Source of the DNA: Lewinellaceae bacterium
GTDB taxonomy: Bacteria; Bacteroidota; Bacteroidia; Chitinophagales; Saprospiraceae
Assembly (NCBI GenBank): GCA_020636105.1
Contig: JACJYL010000001.1
Span: forward strand, 4,216,001 to 4,280,000
Direction of reading: 5' to 3'
Length of the DNA stretch: 64,000 bases
Shown here: positions 9,716 to 18,868 of the stretch, piece after piece
Layout of the letters: every line of letters begins with the position of its first letter
Position numbering within the stretch: position 1 is the stretch's first letter
Position numbers and translations under genes: made by a program
Notes under the pieces: generated by a model
What the model was told of the DNA's origin: nothing
Seen by the model: only the letters and a program-made list of their open reading frames with translations
The model's database searches: none

Positions 9716-9736
9716 GGATCAAATATTATCAGTTAA

Positions 9737-10237
9737 TTAAATTTTGTCTTTTTCGCCAATATTAATGACCTGCGTCGCTGCAATCGAAAGGATGCAATAA
9801 GCCAGGAAATAATAAAAACCTTCATGTAGTTCTGCATGGATGTTGTCATCGGAATTTGTTGCCAGAAAAGCCAGGAAAACACCCACTACAAATACGTCTG
9901 CCATAGACCATTTGCTGATGATGGCAACGAACCAGTGCAGAAATGTACGGTTTTTTATTTGTTTGAAGAACAGAACTACCATTAAAATAAGCGCCTTGAC
10001 GAGGGGGACGATCACGCTGAACAATAAAATGAGGTTGGCCACAAGGTTGTTATCATTCTTCCAAAGGGTGCGTATGGTTTTTATGATGCTTTGGGTACTG
10101 TCGTACAATCCGATCTCTCCGATGAGCGGCAGTTTGGCTCCTATGTGAATACTCAGAATGGGGAAGGTCAATCCTGGATATAGACAGCTCAGGGAGATAA
10201 GAATCAGGGCCACGGCCACGATATTTCTGGGTGTCAT
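9737..10237 (-). CDS. Paraquat-inducible protein A (PqiA) family membrane protein
   Basis: 166 residues with about four membrane segments (about 7-25, 65-85, 105-125, 140-160). The segment ISKWSMADVFVVGVFLAFL is the signature of the PqiA domain. In enterobacteria PqiA acts with MCE-domain PqiB in envelope lipid transport; here it is a single half-length unit with no MCE partner in view. It lies between a YdeI-like gene and a small lipoprotein, all leftward with gaps of 21-42 nt. Confidence 0.82.
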   Translation of the reverse strand: MTPRNIVAVALILISLSCLYPGLTFPILSIHIGAKLPLIGEIGLYDSTQSIIKTIRTLWKNDNNLVANLILLFSVIVPLVKALILMVVLFFKQIKNRTFLHWFVAIISKWSMADVFVVGVFLAFLATNSDDNIHAELHEGFYYFLAYCILSIAATQVINIGEKDKI

Positions 10238-10279
10238 GTGTTTTATTTTTCAACAAATATAAGAGAGTGTTCAAAAAAA

Positions 10280-10867
10280 TCATTTTTTCTTTTCCCCGGC
10301 CCTCAATAGCGGTACTTTCAATTCCTGTTCCGAGGATTCGATCAGGATGCTCAGCCGGCGCAAACGTGTTGCTTCCTGTTTGGCGCTCATCACCCAGTGG
10401 ATGGATATTTTTCTGGAGGAAGGAGCCAGTTTTTTAGAAAAGAATAACCAGGCGCGGGGATTGGTTTTTAAGGTTTGTATATAATCTTCACGAAGCTCCT
10501 GATGCTCTTGTTCGAAAGAATAAACCTTTGTTTTTTTTTCCTGCCGCTTTTCCCATGCCTGGATACCGGCAGGGCGCATCAACCCTTTTTCGATTAGTGT
10601 TTTAACTTTTTCAATATTGACGGCACTCCAGATACTGGTGGGCCTGCGTGGGGTGAAACGGATCATATAACTTTCCTCGTCAACGGATTTGCGAAGCCCG
10701 TCTATCCAGCCGTAACAGATGGCTTCATCAACAGATTCGGACCAGGTATAATTTTCCTTGCCTGAATTTTTCTTGTAATAACCCAGCCATAATTCCTGGG
10801 CATTGTTGTGGTTTTCTTTCAGCCATTGGCGCCATTCGGTTGTGTTCTTAAAAAAGGTCGGGTTCAT
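10280..10867 (-). CDS. YdeI/OmpD-associated family protein
   Basis: 195 residues. The N-terminal part (WRQWLKENHNNAQELWLGYY, ESVDEAICYGWIDGLRKSVD, RFTPRRPTSIWSAVN) is the typical YdeI/OmpD-associated family sequence; the C-terminal half carries the family helix region with SSRKISIHWVMSAKQEATR. The biochemical function of this widespread cytoplasmic family is not established. It is probably the first gene of a three-gene leftward unit with the PqiA-like gene and the lipoprotein. Confidence 0.85.
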   Translation of the reverse strand: MNPTFFKNTTEWRQWLKENHNNAQELWLGYYKKNSGKENYTWSESVDEAICYGWIDGLRKSVDEESYMIRFTPRRPTSIWSAVNIEKVKTLIEKGLMRPAGIQAWEKRQEKKTKVYSFEQEHQELREDYIQTLKTNPRAWLFFSKKLAPSSRKISIHWVMSAKQEATRLRRLSILIESSEQELKVPLLRAGEKKK

Positions 10868-11039
10868 TTTTTGATCAAAGTTTTATTTTTTAGCTACATT
10901 CATTCACCATCAGGATCAGGATTTTATGATTGTTGGATTAGCAGGATTGATTTTTTTGCCCTGTTCTTATCATCAGACATGGAAAATAGCGACATTCCAT
11001 CCCATACATGTTCGTGTCGGAATCCGCATGGAGTCTGAA

Positions 11040-11930
11040 TCAAAACGCTTTCCTTTTAAATTCAAAAACATCGTTCCGTGCATAATGCCCGATCACATCA
11101 AAATCGAATTTACTTTTGGCAACGACATCCATGTCCAATTCAGCGATGAGGATGGTTTCTTCATTATAAACCGGACCGGCCAAAACTTCTCCCAAAGGAG
11201 AAATCAGAACACTGCCTCCGCGACACATAATTTCCGGTTCATTTTGAATCTCTTCCTGCAAATGGGCCGGATAATCTTTTTTAGTGACAAACTGGTTACA
11301 CCCGATCACATAACAGCGCCCTTCACGGGCAATATGCACAAGGGTCGATTGCCAGGTATCTCTCGCATCAGCTGTTGGGGCCACGTATATTTGAACGCCC
11401 TGCTCATACAACGCCATTCGCGCCAGCGGCATCAGGTTCTCCCAGCAGATCAGTCCGCCAAGTTTACCAAAATCGGTGTTCAGTACCTTGAGGGTAGTGC
11501 CGTCGCCTTCTCCCCAAAGAATGCGCTCGGTGCCGGTGGGTTTCAGTTTACGGTGTTTGCCGAGGAGGGTTCCGTTATTGTCAAAATAGAGGATGGAGCA
11601 ATAGAGCGTACCGCTAACTGCATCCCGCTCCGTAACGCCCAAGACAAGGAACAAGCCTGCCTGCCTGACAAAATCACTGATCTGCCGGCAATATTCATCT
11701 CCGATAGTGATGCTGTTTTCTGCAAATTGATGCCAAAGAGCTCTCCCCGCTTCCCCGCGCCTGCCGACCACGGTATCGAATGACAAACCCCTTGGGTATC
11801 CCGGGATAAAGGATTCCGGAAATACCAGTAAACCGCAACCTTTTTCAGCAGCTTCAGCAATCAGCCTTCCGGTTTTCTCCACCGTTTTTTGTGCATCAAA
11901 TAATACGGGAGTGGCCTGGACAATGCCCAC
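11040..11930 (-). CDS. Nitrilase (carbon-nitrogen hydrolase superfamily)
   Basis: About 296 residues. The catalytic Glu-Lys-Cys triad is visible: FPESFIPGYP (Glu), HRKLKPTGTER (Lys) and GGLICWENLMP (Cys). CWEN and the C-terminal GHYARNDVFEF are hallmarks of true nitrilases (nitrile to carboxylate plus ammonia) rather than amidases of the same fold. The start is a GTG at 11930; no in-frame ATG exists between the upstream TAA and this codon. It is divergent from the helicase gene and monocistronic. The natural nitrile substrate cannot be told from sequence. Confidence 0.9.
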   Translation of the reverse strand: MGIVQATPVLFDAQKTVEKTGRLIAEAAEKGCGLLVFPESFIPGYPRGLSFDTVVGRRGEAGRALWHQFAENSITIGDEYCRQISDFVRQAGLFLVLGVTERDAVSGTLYCSILYFDNNGTLLGKHRKLKPTGTERILWGEGDGTTLKVLNTDFGKLGGLICWENLMPLARMALYEQGVQIYVAPTADARDTWQSTLVHIAREGRCYVIGCNQFVTKKDYPAHLQEEIQNEPEIMCRGGSVLISPLGEVLAGPVYNEETILIAELDMDVVAKSKFDFDVIGHYARNDVFEFKRKAF

Positions 11931-12065
11931 TTTTATTTTTTTGTTTGAATCGGAAATAGAGCTAAAATTTTATTGTTTAAAAAGTGATTTCGCTGCGATT
12001 ATCATAAAATGCAAACAACAAAATTAATAGTTTTTGGATTTAAAGTAAAGGATTTTAAATATACG

Positions 12066-12099
12066 TTGAATTCAGTTAACTAACAAAACCGTACATTTG
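12066..12099 (+). promoter_or_regulatory. Putative promoter of the helicase-nuclease gene
   Basis: TACATTTG (12092-12099) matches the -7 consensus TAnnTTTG. A TTG at 12066-12068 lies 23 bp upstream, slightly longer than the usual 19-21. The -7 element ends only 3 nt before the ATG at 12103, so transcription would begin at or next to the start codon. Confidence 0.45.
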
Positions 12100-12102
12100 T
12101 GT

Positions 12103-15100
12103 ATGGCCGGATCAACAAAGGATATTCGTCATTATAATAAAGCTTTTACCGAGGCGCTTGACATGCTCAACGATGCGCAGCGTGAGGCCGTGGAGCAGAT
12201 CGAAGGCCCTGTACTTACCATTGCCGGACCAGGAACGGGAAAAACCCACATGCTCACCGCCCGCATCGGGCGCATCCTTATGGAGACCGATGCCCAGCCC
12301 CACAATATTCTTTGTCTGACTTTCACGGATGCCGGGGTCGTGGCCATGCGGGAGCGGCTTCTTGAATTTATTGGCCCGGAGGCGCACCGGGTTCACATTT
12401 TCACCTTTCATTCTTTTTGCAATACCATCATTCAAAATCACCTGGAATTATTCGGTCGGCACGAACTGGAACCGCTGAACGAACTGGAAAGGGTGGAGCT
12501 CATTCGCCAGCTTATCGATGACCTGGATGTGGATCATCCGCTTAAAAAAGGGCGCGCGGATATCTATTATTACGAAGGGCATTTGTATGACCTGTTCAAA
12601 AGAATGAAAGCGGAAGACTGGACCGTTGCTACGGTGCACGAAGCTATCAATAGTTTCCTGGAGAGTTTGCCGGAAAGAGAGGAATACATTTATAAAGTCA
12701 ACCGAAGAGATACCAAAAAAGGGGAACTCAAAACGGCCAAAATAGAAGAAACACAGCGGCGCATGGATTTATTACGGGCTTCGGTGGACCTTTTTCCTTT
12801 GTACCAGGAAGCCATGGACAAAGCCCGAAGGTATGATTTTGACGATATGATCCTGTGGGTGCTGCGGGCCTTTGATCAGCATGAATCCTTATTGCGCAAT
12901 TACCAGGAGCAATACCTCTATTTTCTCGTCGATGAATACCAGGATACCAACGGCGCCCAGAACGAGCTGTTGCAAAAGCTCATAGGGTTTTGGGACAATC
13001 CCAATGTTTTTATCGTTGGCGATGACGACCAGTCGATTTATGAATTTCAGGGCGCCCGTTTGAAAAATCTCGTCGATTTTCATGATCAGTACGAACAGGA
13101 TCTGAAACTGGTGGTGCTCAAAAATAACTACCGGTCTTCCGGGGCGGTATTAAAACTGGCCGAAAATCTCATTCGGTTTAACCAAAAAAGAATTGTCAAC
13201 AGCCTGGCAGCCCGCGGGGTAGATAAATCCCTGATCGCTAGTCATCCTGATTTTGCCAAAACCAAAGTGAACCCAAAAATCATCTCCTGGCCCGATCGCT
13301 GGCAGGAAATCACCGGAATTGTTTATGAAATAGAACGGCTCCGGCAATCGGGGATAAAGCTGGAAGAAATAGCCGTGATCTATGCACAACACAGGCAGGC
13401 CGACAACCTCTTTGCCCTGCTTGAAAAGAAAGGCATTCCTTACAACAGCCGACGAAAAGTAAATATTCTCGATCTGCCCCTGATCCGTAACCTGAGGATG
13501 TTCATGGAATATCTCCAATTGGAATACCGCCGGCCGTTCAGTGGAGAATATTTATTGTTTAAAGTATTACATCTGGCATTCCTGGGTATTTCTCCCCAAG
13601 ACCTGGCATCCCTGAGTCTTTTCATGGCCAAACAGGAGGAACCGGATCATTATTGGCGTCGGGTCATCGGTGATCCGGGGGAATTGAAAAAAGCCGGAGT
13701 TAAACATCCTGATTCTTTTTTGAAATTCGCCGCACTTACGGATGAACTTCAGCTGGCCCTTGCCAATGAATCCATCCCTGCTTTCATGGAGAAACTCATC
13801 AACCGCAGCGGATTGCTAAAATATATCACAGAGCATCCTGAAAAACTGTGGCTCATGCAGGTGTTGAACACCTTTTTTACGTTCATTCGCCAGGAGAGTA
13901 TTCGCCGACCGAGGATGACCTTGTCCCGGTTGCAGGAGTTACTGGGAAGTATGGATGACAACCGGCTTCAAATTGGGCTGGAAAAGGTGATCCAGGCCCA
14001 CGAAGGGGTTCATTTGCTGACGGCCCACGGTGCCAAGGGGCTGGAGTTCCGGTATGTGTTCCTGTTGGATTGTGTTAAGGATTTCTGGGAGCCCAGGAAC
14101 CGCAGTTCCTACAGATTCGTGATGCCTGATACCCTCACCTTTTCTGGGGAAGAAGATGCCATGGAGGCCCGGCGACGCCTGTTTTTTGTCGCCATGACCC
14201 GGGCCAAGGAAGGATTGTATCTTTCTCACAGTCGGATGGAAAAAGGAAAACCGCTGCAGCGGGCTGTTTTTGTAGATGAAATTGCCGATTATAACGGGGT
14301 GGAAAAACTTGAACTGGAAGTGCCGGAAGCGCAATTGGTGGAAGCGACTTTCCTGCAATTGCAGGAAGTGGCCCGCCCGAAACTCGACCTCATGGAAAAA
14401 GCTGCAGTCGATGCTTTATTACAGGATTTTAGCCTCAGTGTTTCGGCCATGAACATGTATTTGAAATGCCCGCTTGGATTTTATTATGAGCGTGTCCTCC
14501 GGGTGCCCACCCTCATGAGCGAAGCTGCCGCCTATGGTACCGCCATGCATAATGCCTTGCAGCGTCTTTTTGACAAAATGCTGATGTCAAAGACGAGATC
14601 CTTTCCGGATATTTCAAATTTTTTACGGTTTTTTGAAAATGAAATGTTGCGGCAGAAAGTCCATTTTGCTCACAAGGAATACGAAAGACGCCTTGAAATG
14701 GGGAAACGAAACCTCGAAGCTTTGTACCAACAGAAAATTCAACATTGGCACAAAAATGTCAGGGTGGAACTGGTTATAAAAAATGTGGAAATCGATGGAG
14801 TACCGGTCAATGGAACCCTCGATAAATTAGAGTGGTACGAAGGAATGAGTGCTCACATTGTCGATTATAAAACAGGCAGCACCAATACGTCGAAATTGGC
14901 TAAAATGACCGATTCCAATCCTTTGGGCGGCATTTATCGCAGGCAGCTGATCTTTTATAAATTGCTTTATGAAAATTCAACAGGGGCAAGCCATACGGTG
15001 ACTCATTCATTCATCCAATACCTCGAACCGGATGAAAAGGGTGTTTTTGTCGAGAAAGAAATCCGTATTTTGCCGGAGGAGACGGAAGCGGTAAAAAAAA

Positions 15101-15252
15101 TGATCGTTATGACTCATCGCAATATCATGGAACATCAGTTTTATGAAGGGTGCGGCGAACCTGATTGTTCCTGGTGTTCCTTTGTAAAAGACAATGTTTT
15201 CCCGGAGCGTTTTAGCGATCCGGAGATTGAAGCACTGGACGATAATATGTAA
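12103..15252 (+). CDS. UvrD/Rep-type helicase fused to a PD-(D/E)XK nuclease
   Basis: 1049 residues, cytoplasmic. The helicase motifs come in order: AGPGTGKT (Walker A, about 41-48), DEYQDTN (Walker B), GDDDQSIYEFQGA, NNYRSSGAVLKLA, LTAHGAKGLEF, and FFVAMTRAKE (motif VI). The last 270 residues form a RecB/AddB-like nuclease: GTAMHNALQRLF, GTLDKLEW, HIVDYKTGS (catalytic Asp/Lys) and RRQLIFYKLLY. Four cysteines (KCPLGFYYERV, then C-x4-C-x2-C near the C-terminus, in CGEPDCSWC) fit the Fe-S staple of AddB-type nucleases. It probably acts in double-strand-break end processing. The start is the ATG at 12103; a TTG two codons upstream overlaps the promoter. Confidence 0.92.
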   Translation: MAGSTKDIRHYNKAFTEALDMLNDAQREAVEQIEGPVLTIAGPGTGKTHMLTARIGRILMETDAQPHNILCLTFTDAGVVAMRERLLEFIGPEAHRVHIFTFHSFCNTIIQNHLELFGRHELEPLNELERVELIRQLIDDLDVDHPLKKGRADIYYYEGHLYDLFKRMKAEDWTVATVHEAINSFLESLPEREEYIYKVNRRDTKKGELKTAKIEETQRRMDLLRASVDLFPLYQEAMDKARRYDFDDMILWVLRAFDQHESLLRNYQEQYLYFLVDEYQDTNGAQNELLQKLIGFWDNPNVFIVGDDDQSIYEFQGARLKNLVDFHDQYEQDLKLVVLKNNYRSSGAVLKLAENLIRFNQKRIVNSLAARGVDKSLIASHPDFAKTKVNPKIISWPDRWQEITGIVYEIERLRQSGIKLEEIAVIYAQHRQADNLFALLEKKGIPYNSRRKVNILDLPLIRNLRMFMEYLQLEYRRPFSGEYLLFKVLHLAFLGISPQDLASLSLFMAKQEEPDHYWRRVIGDPGELKKAGVKHPDSFLKFAALTDELQLALANESIPAFMEKLINRSGLLKYITEHPEKLWLMQVLNTFFTFIRQESIRRPRMTLSRLQELLGSMDDNRLQIGLEKVIQAHEGVHLLTAHGAKGLEFRYVFLLDCVKDFWEPRNRSSYRFVMPDTLTFSGEEDAMEARRRLFFVAMTRAKEGLYLSHSRMEKGKPLQRAVFVDEIADYNGVEKLELEVPEAQLVEATFLQLQEVARPKLDLMEKAAVDALLQDFSLSVSAMNMYLKCPLGFYYERVLRVPTLMSEAAAYGTAMHNALQRLFDKMLMSKTRSFPDISNFLRFFENEMLRQKVHFAHKEYERRLEMGKRNLEALYQQKIQHWHKNVRVELVIKNVEIDGVPVNGTLDKLEWYEGMSAHIVDYKTGSTNTSKLAKMTDSNPLGGIYRRQLIFYKLLYENSTGASHTVTHSFIQYLEPDEKGVFVEKEIRILPEETEAVKKMIVMTHRNIMEHQFYEGCGEPDCSWCSFVKDNVFPERFSDPEIEALDDNM

Positions 15253-15409
15253 GTTACCTCACTGAAAAATTCAGACAGGATATCGAACGGATCAACCGCG
15301 GCCGCTAAATCTCAGGGCTTTCCTTATGCCTGGAGTTTTCCGGAAGCAAACCCAAAAGTGGCTCAACCAGTTTAAGGCTTTTGTGGAGCGGGTTAATCCC
15401 TGGAATAAC

Positions 15410-15417
15410 TATATTTG
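15410..15417 (+). promoter_or_regulatory. Possible -7 element upstream of the acyltransferase
   Basis: TATATTTG matches TAnnTTTG and is followed by CGCC, as in the arginine operon promoter. The nearest TTTG lies 26 bp upstream, so the -33 box is uncertain. Its position argues for the start codon at 15483 over an upstream in-frame ATG at 15381. Confidence 0.4.
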
Positions 15418-15482
15418 CGCCTTTTGAAGCGAGAATCCGTAATCTCACGGGGGGCTCCGGGGGTAATTTATATTTTCAACTT

Positions 15483-16835
15483 ATGATAAAAACAAAAAAA
15501 ACGATTTTATATCTCCTCTTGCGCGAATGGTGTTTTATCGGAACCCGATTGTATTTTAAGAAAGTGGAGACCAAATATTTGGAAGACTTTCCGAGGGATA
15601 AACCCGTCATTTTTGTCGGCAATCACTGCAATACCTTTATTGATCCCATTCTCATGGCGGTGAATACCCACAGCTATCCTGCTTACCTCGCCACTGCCGC
15701 GGCATTTAGAAATCCAACTCTTGCCAAATTTCTATATGCCATTCGCATGCTGCCGGTTTATCGACAAAGAGATGGGGGGGATCCGATAAAGAAAAACGAA
15801 GAGATCTTCAATATTTCGATTCAGCAGCTGGAAGCCAACATGCAATTTGTAATATTCCCGGAGGGCAGCCATACGCCTTTCCGCCGGTTGAGGGATTTTA
15901 AAAAAGGCTTTGCCCGGATAGGTTTTGAAGCTTTGAACAGAAATAACGGAGCATTGGATGTACTGATTGTTCCCGTAGGGGTGGAATACCGCCAGTATCG
16001 AAAGATGCACCAGGAAGTTTTACAAACTTTTGGCAAGGCGATTCCCTTGAAAAATTATTGGGAATCTTACCAAAAAGATAATGCGTTGACGTTGGTTCAA
16101 TTGAAGAATGATGTTTATAAGGAACTTAAGGAATTAATGATTCATATTCCCACCGAAGAACATTACGAGGCTGTAGAGTCCCTGCGGAATTTTACCCGGC
16201 CATGGTTGTATGATTTTTTGGGGTTGAAAAATCCGGATCTCTACGATAAATTCCTTGCAGAAAAGAAAATGATCGCCAGCCAAACGGCCTTTGAAACCGA
16301 AAAGCCCGAGGAGATGGAATCCTTTGCCCGGAAAATAACCGATTATCAAAAAGCACTGGATAAACAAAATTTCAGGAACCACCTGGTTCAAAACCCTCCT
16401 GACATACTAAAGATGGCTTTTCAGTTCCTTTTGATGATTTTGTTCCTGCCGATTTACCTGCTTGGAGTGATCACCAGTTACATTCCCTATAAATTACCGG
16501 TAGTTATTTCCAAAAAACTTTTTAAGGATACCATGTATTATGGGGCGGCTAATTACGCAGGCGGGTTGTTGTTTTTTACCATTTCCTGGATCGTGGAAAC
16601 CCTCCTGGTTCAAATGATTTTTCACAATGGCTGGATTACCCTTGCTTTTGCATTGCTTATGCCTGTTGCATCATTTTTCTCTTTCAGGTACTGGATCGCT
16701 TTGAAAAAATTATGGCATGGCTGGCGGTATATTATTTTTAGCAAAACAAAACCGGAACAGGCAAAAAACCTGAGGGAACAACATGAATCCATTATTAAAG
16801 AAACTGCACAAATGATGAAAGCGTTTGGAGCATAA
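15483..16835 (+). CDS. PlsC-like glycerol-phosphate/lysophospholipid acyltransferase
   Basis: About 450 residues. Motif I is NHCNTFIDP, the long NHxNxFxDP form of the fungal Sct1/Gpt2 glycerol-3-phosphate acyltransferases rather than the short NHxxxxD of PlsC. Motif III is FPEGSHTPFRRLRDFKKG. Several hydrophobic segments lie in the last 130 residues (around LLMILFLPIYLLGVI and after), so it is membrane-anchored. It likely acylates glycerol-3-phosphate or a lysophospholipid with an acyl donor. It precedes proA by 50 nt; no functional link to proline synthesis is evident. Confidence 0.85.
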   Translation: MIKTKKTILYLLLREWCFIGTRLYFKKVETKYLEDFPRDKPVIFVGNHCNTFIDPILMAVNTHSYPAYLATAAAFRNPTLAKFLYAIRMLPVYRQRDGGDPIKKNEEIFNISIQQLEANMQFVIFPEGSHTPFRRLRDFKKGFARIGFEALNRNNGALDVLIVPVGVEYRQYRKMHQEVLQTFGKAIPLKNYWESYQKDNALTLVQLKNDVYKELKELMIHIPTEEHYEAVESLRNFTRPWLYDFLGLKNPDLYDKFLAEKKMIASQTAFETEKPEEMESFARKITDYQKALDKQNFRNHLVQNPPDILKMAFQFLLMILFLPIYLLGVITSYIPYKLPVVISKKLFKDTMYYGAANYAGGLLFFTISWIVETLLVQMIFHNGWITLAFALLMPVASFFSFRYWIALKKLWHGWRYIIFSKTKPEQAKNLREQHESIIKETAQMMKAFGA

Positions 16836-16885
16836 TGGAAAATGCTTTGTAGGGTCTGCACATTAATTTACAATAGTTTTTCCGC

Positions 16886-18061
16886 ATGAATAAGGATAAA
16901 ATTTTAAGGGATCTGGCTTCCCTGATCGGCCAGAACAAAAAACAGATCATCGATCACAATAAACGGGATCTTGCCAATGCCGCAGATCTCGATGCTACCC
17001 TGCTGGACAGGCTCAGGGTGGATGAAAAGAAGGTCAACGGCATGGTGAATGCGATTGAGGAAGTGATCCGGATCGAAGACCCGGAAAATAAATTACTGGA
17101 CGAATACCGCCATCCCAACGGGATGCTGGTTCAAAACAAAGTGGTTCCTTTTGGCAATATCCTGATCATTTACGAATCACGCCCCGATGTGACCATCGAA
17201 GCTGCCATCAGCGCCTTTAAAGCCGGCAACCGGATCTTCCTGAAAGGAGGCAAAGAAGCGGTGTTTACAAACACCTTTCTCGTAGGACTTTGGCACCAGG
17301 CCCTTCAACAAAACAATGAAGATATCGGCTTTGTCACCTACCTCAACCTAAACCGGCAGGAAACACAGGATCTTATTGAGAAAAATCCTTACCGGATCGA
17401 CCTCATCATCCCGCGTGGGGGCGACGGACTCATCCATTACATCAAATCAAACACCAGCGTACCCCTCCTGATCAGCGGGCGTGGGAATAATTTTGTGTAT
17501 GTGCACGAGGATGCCGATTTTGATATGGCCATCGACATCATCGTGAACGGCAAAAGTCGCCTGAGCGTGTGCAATGCTACCGATAAGGTCTTGTTCCATC
17601 GAAACCTTCCGGAGCTGGATTCAAAATTATCCAGACTGGTGAGCAGGTTAGCCGCCGCCCAAATCCACGTTTTGGGCACTCCGGAAATGAATAAAAAAAA
17701 TGAAGCCATTGAGCCTGTTGAGAATGAAGCGATATTTTATGAAGAATTCCTGGCACCAAAAATCCTGTTCGCGGCCGTGGATTCCCTGGAGGAAGCCATA
17801 GGAAAGATCAACCAATTCTCGGGCGGGCATTCCGCAAGCATCGTATGCAGTGATGAGCAAGCGGCAGGAACCTTTCAGAACAAGGTCGATTGTGCGGCAG
17901 TGTACCACAATGCTTCGACAAGGTTCACCGATGGAGGGGAGTTCGGGATGGGAGCGGAGATTGCCATCAGTACCCAAAAACTGCATTTCAGGGGACCATT
18001 GGGGTTGTCGCAGCTGGTAACCAATAAATGGTTCGTTTACGGAAACGGTCAAATTCGTTAA
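16886..18061 (+). CDS. proA: Glutamate-5-semialdehyde dehydrogenase (gamma-glutamyl phosphate reductase)
   Basis: 391 residues. It performs the second step of proline synthesis, NADPH reduction of gamma-glutamyl phosphate. Characteristic segments are YESRPDVTIEAAISAFKAGN (nucleotide-binding fold), IPRGGDGLIHYI and the catalytic cysteine region SRLSVCNATDKVLFH, ending with FTDGGEFGMGAEIAISTQK. The gene order is proA then proB, the reverse of enterobacteria, with only 2 nt between stop and start, so the two are surely cotranscribed. Confidence 0.97.
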   Translation: MNKDKILRDLASLIGQNKKQIIDHNKRDLANAADLDATLLDRLRVDEKKVNGMVNAIEEVIRIEDPENKLLDEYRHPNGMLVQNKVVPFGNILIIYESRPDVTIEAAISAFKAGNRIFLKGGKEAVFTNTFLVGLWHQALQQNNEDIGFVTYLNLNRQETQDLIEKNPYRIDLIIPRGGDGLIHYIKSNTSVPLLISGRGNNFVYVHEDADFDMAIDIIVNGKSRLSVCNATDKVLFHRNLPELDSKLSRLVSRLAAAQIHVLGTPEMNKKNEAIEPVENEAIFYEEFLAPKILFAAVDSLEEAIGKINQFSGGHSASIVCSDEQAAGTFQNKVDCAAVYHNASTRFTDGGEFGMGAEIAISTQKLHFRGPLGLSQLVTNKWFVYGNGQIR

Positions 18062-18063
18062 AA

Positions 18064-18840
18064 ATGGACAAAAAGGATATTTTGGTGCTAAAACTCGGTT
18101 CTTCGGTATTGACCAACGGGACCAACAGGATCTCCAGGGGGAAGTTAGAAGATGTCGCTTTCCAGCTCTCGGAATTGAGGACAAAATACAGGATCGTGCT
18201 GGTCTCTTCAGGGGCTATTGCCACCGCACGTCAGTTCATCGAACCCGGCGATTGGGCAAATGCTGTGGCCTCCAAGCAGGCCATGTCGGCCATCGGGCAG
18301 CCCAAGCTCATGCAGATCTACTTCGAGGTATTCAATGATTACCACCTGAAAATCGCCCAGTGTTTGCTGACCTACCGTGATTTTGTCAATCCGGTGTCCA
18401 GAGAAAACACCTACAATACGTTGATGGAGTTGATGAACCACAGTTACGTGCCTATCATTAACGAAAACGATACTGTGGCAGTGGACGAAATTGTCCTGGG
18501 GGATAACGATAAATTGTCGGCCAAAGTAGCTACCCTGCTGGGCGCAAAAACCCTGATCCTCGCTTCGGATATCGATGGGCTCTACGATAGTAACCCGCAT
18601 TTGAATCCGGAGGCGAAGCTGGTGACGGATATTTCCGACTTTTCAGCCATCAGCCGATATATCGAAGAAAAAGACTCGGGCCCCGGAACCGGCGGCATGA
18701 CCTCGAAACTTGAAGCGGCCCGGATTTGTGCCGAAGAAGGAATCGAGACCATCATTGTGAACGGGCGAAGGAGCAGATTCCTGCTGGATTGTTTTGAAAA
18801 TAAAATCCCCTTTTCGAAGTTTTCAGAGGAAGAGAAATAA
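18064..18840 (+). CDS. proB: Glutamate 5-kinase lacking the PUA domain
   Basis: 259 residues beginning MDKKDILVLKLGSSVLT; this ATG follows the proA stop directly, so an in-frame ATG inside proA (18028) is not needed. The amino-acid-kinase fold is seen in VLVSSGAIATARQF, SAIGQPKLMQIYF, PIINENDTVAVDE, FGDNDKL-like GDNDKLSAKVA and GTGGMTSKLEAA. It phosphorylates glutamate as the first step of proline synthesis. It is about 100 residues shorter than E. coli ProB because the C-terminal PUA domain is absent; feedback inhibition by proline would reside in the kinase domain. Confidence 0.96.
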   Translation: MDKKDILVLKLGSSVLTNGTNRISRGKLEDVAFQLSELRTKYRIVLVSSGAIATARQFIEPGDWANAVASKQAMSAIGQPKLMQIYFEVFNDYHLKIAQCLLTYRDFVNPVSRENTYNTLMELMNHSYVPIINENDTVAVDEIVLGDNDKLSAKVATLLGAKTLILASDIDGLYDSNPHLNPEAKLVTDISDFSAISRYIEEKDSGPGTGGMTSKLEAARICAEEGIETIIVNGRRSRFLLDCFENKIPFSKFSEEEK

Positions 18841-18847
18841 ACCGAAA

Positions 18848-18868
18848 ATGCCGGATGGCATCCTTTTT
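18848..18868 (+). terminator. Rho-independent terminator after proB
   Basis: ATGCC-GGAT-GGCAT forms a short hairpin (18848-18861) followed by CCTTTTT, starting 8 nt after the proB stop. The alternative fold GGAT-GGC-ATCC is also possible. Confidence 0.6.

Noticed and set aside
10926..11783. 285-codon open frame on the plus strand
   Set aside because: It is antisense to the nitrilase gene, whose catalytic triad is intact; no domain is seen in the plus frame.
15381..15482. Upstream in-frame extension of the acyltransferase containing NLYFQ
   Set aside because: A -7 promoter element lies inside it at 15410, and the protease-site likeness is coincidental; the start at 15483 fits the family.
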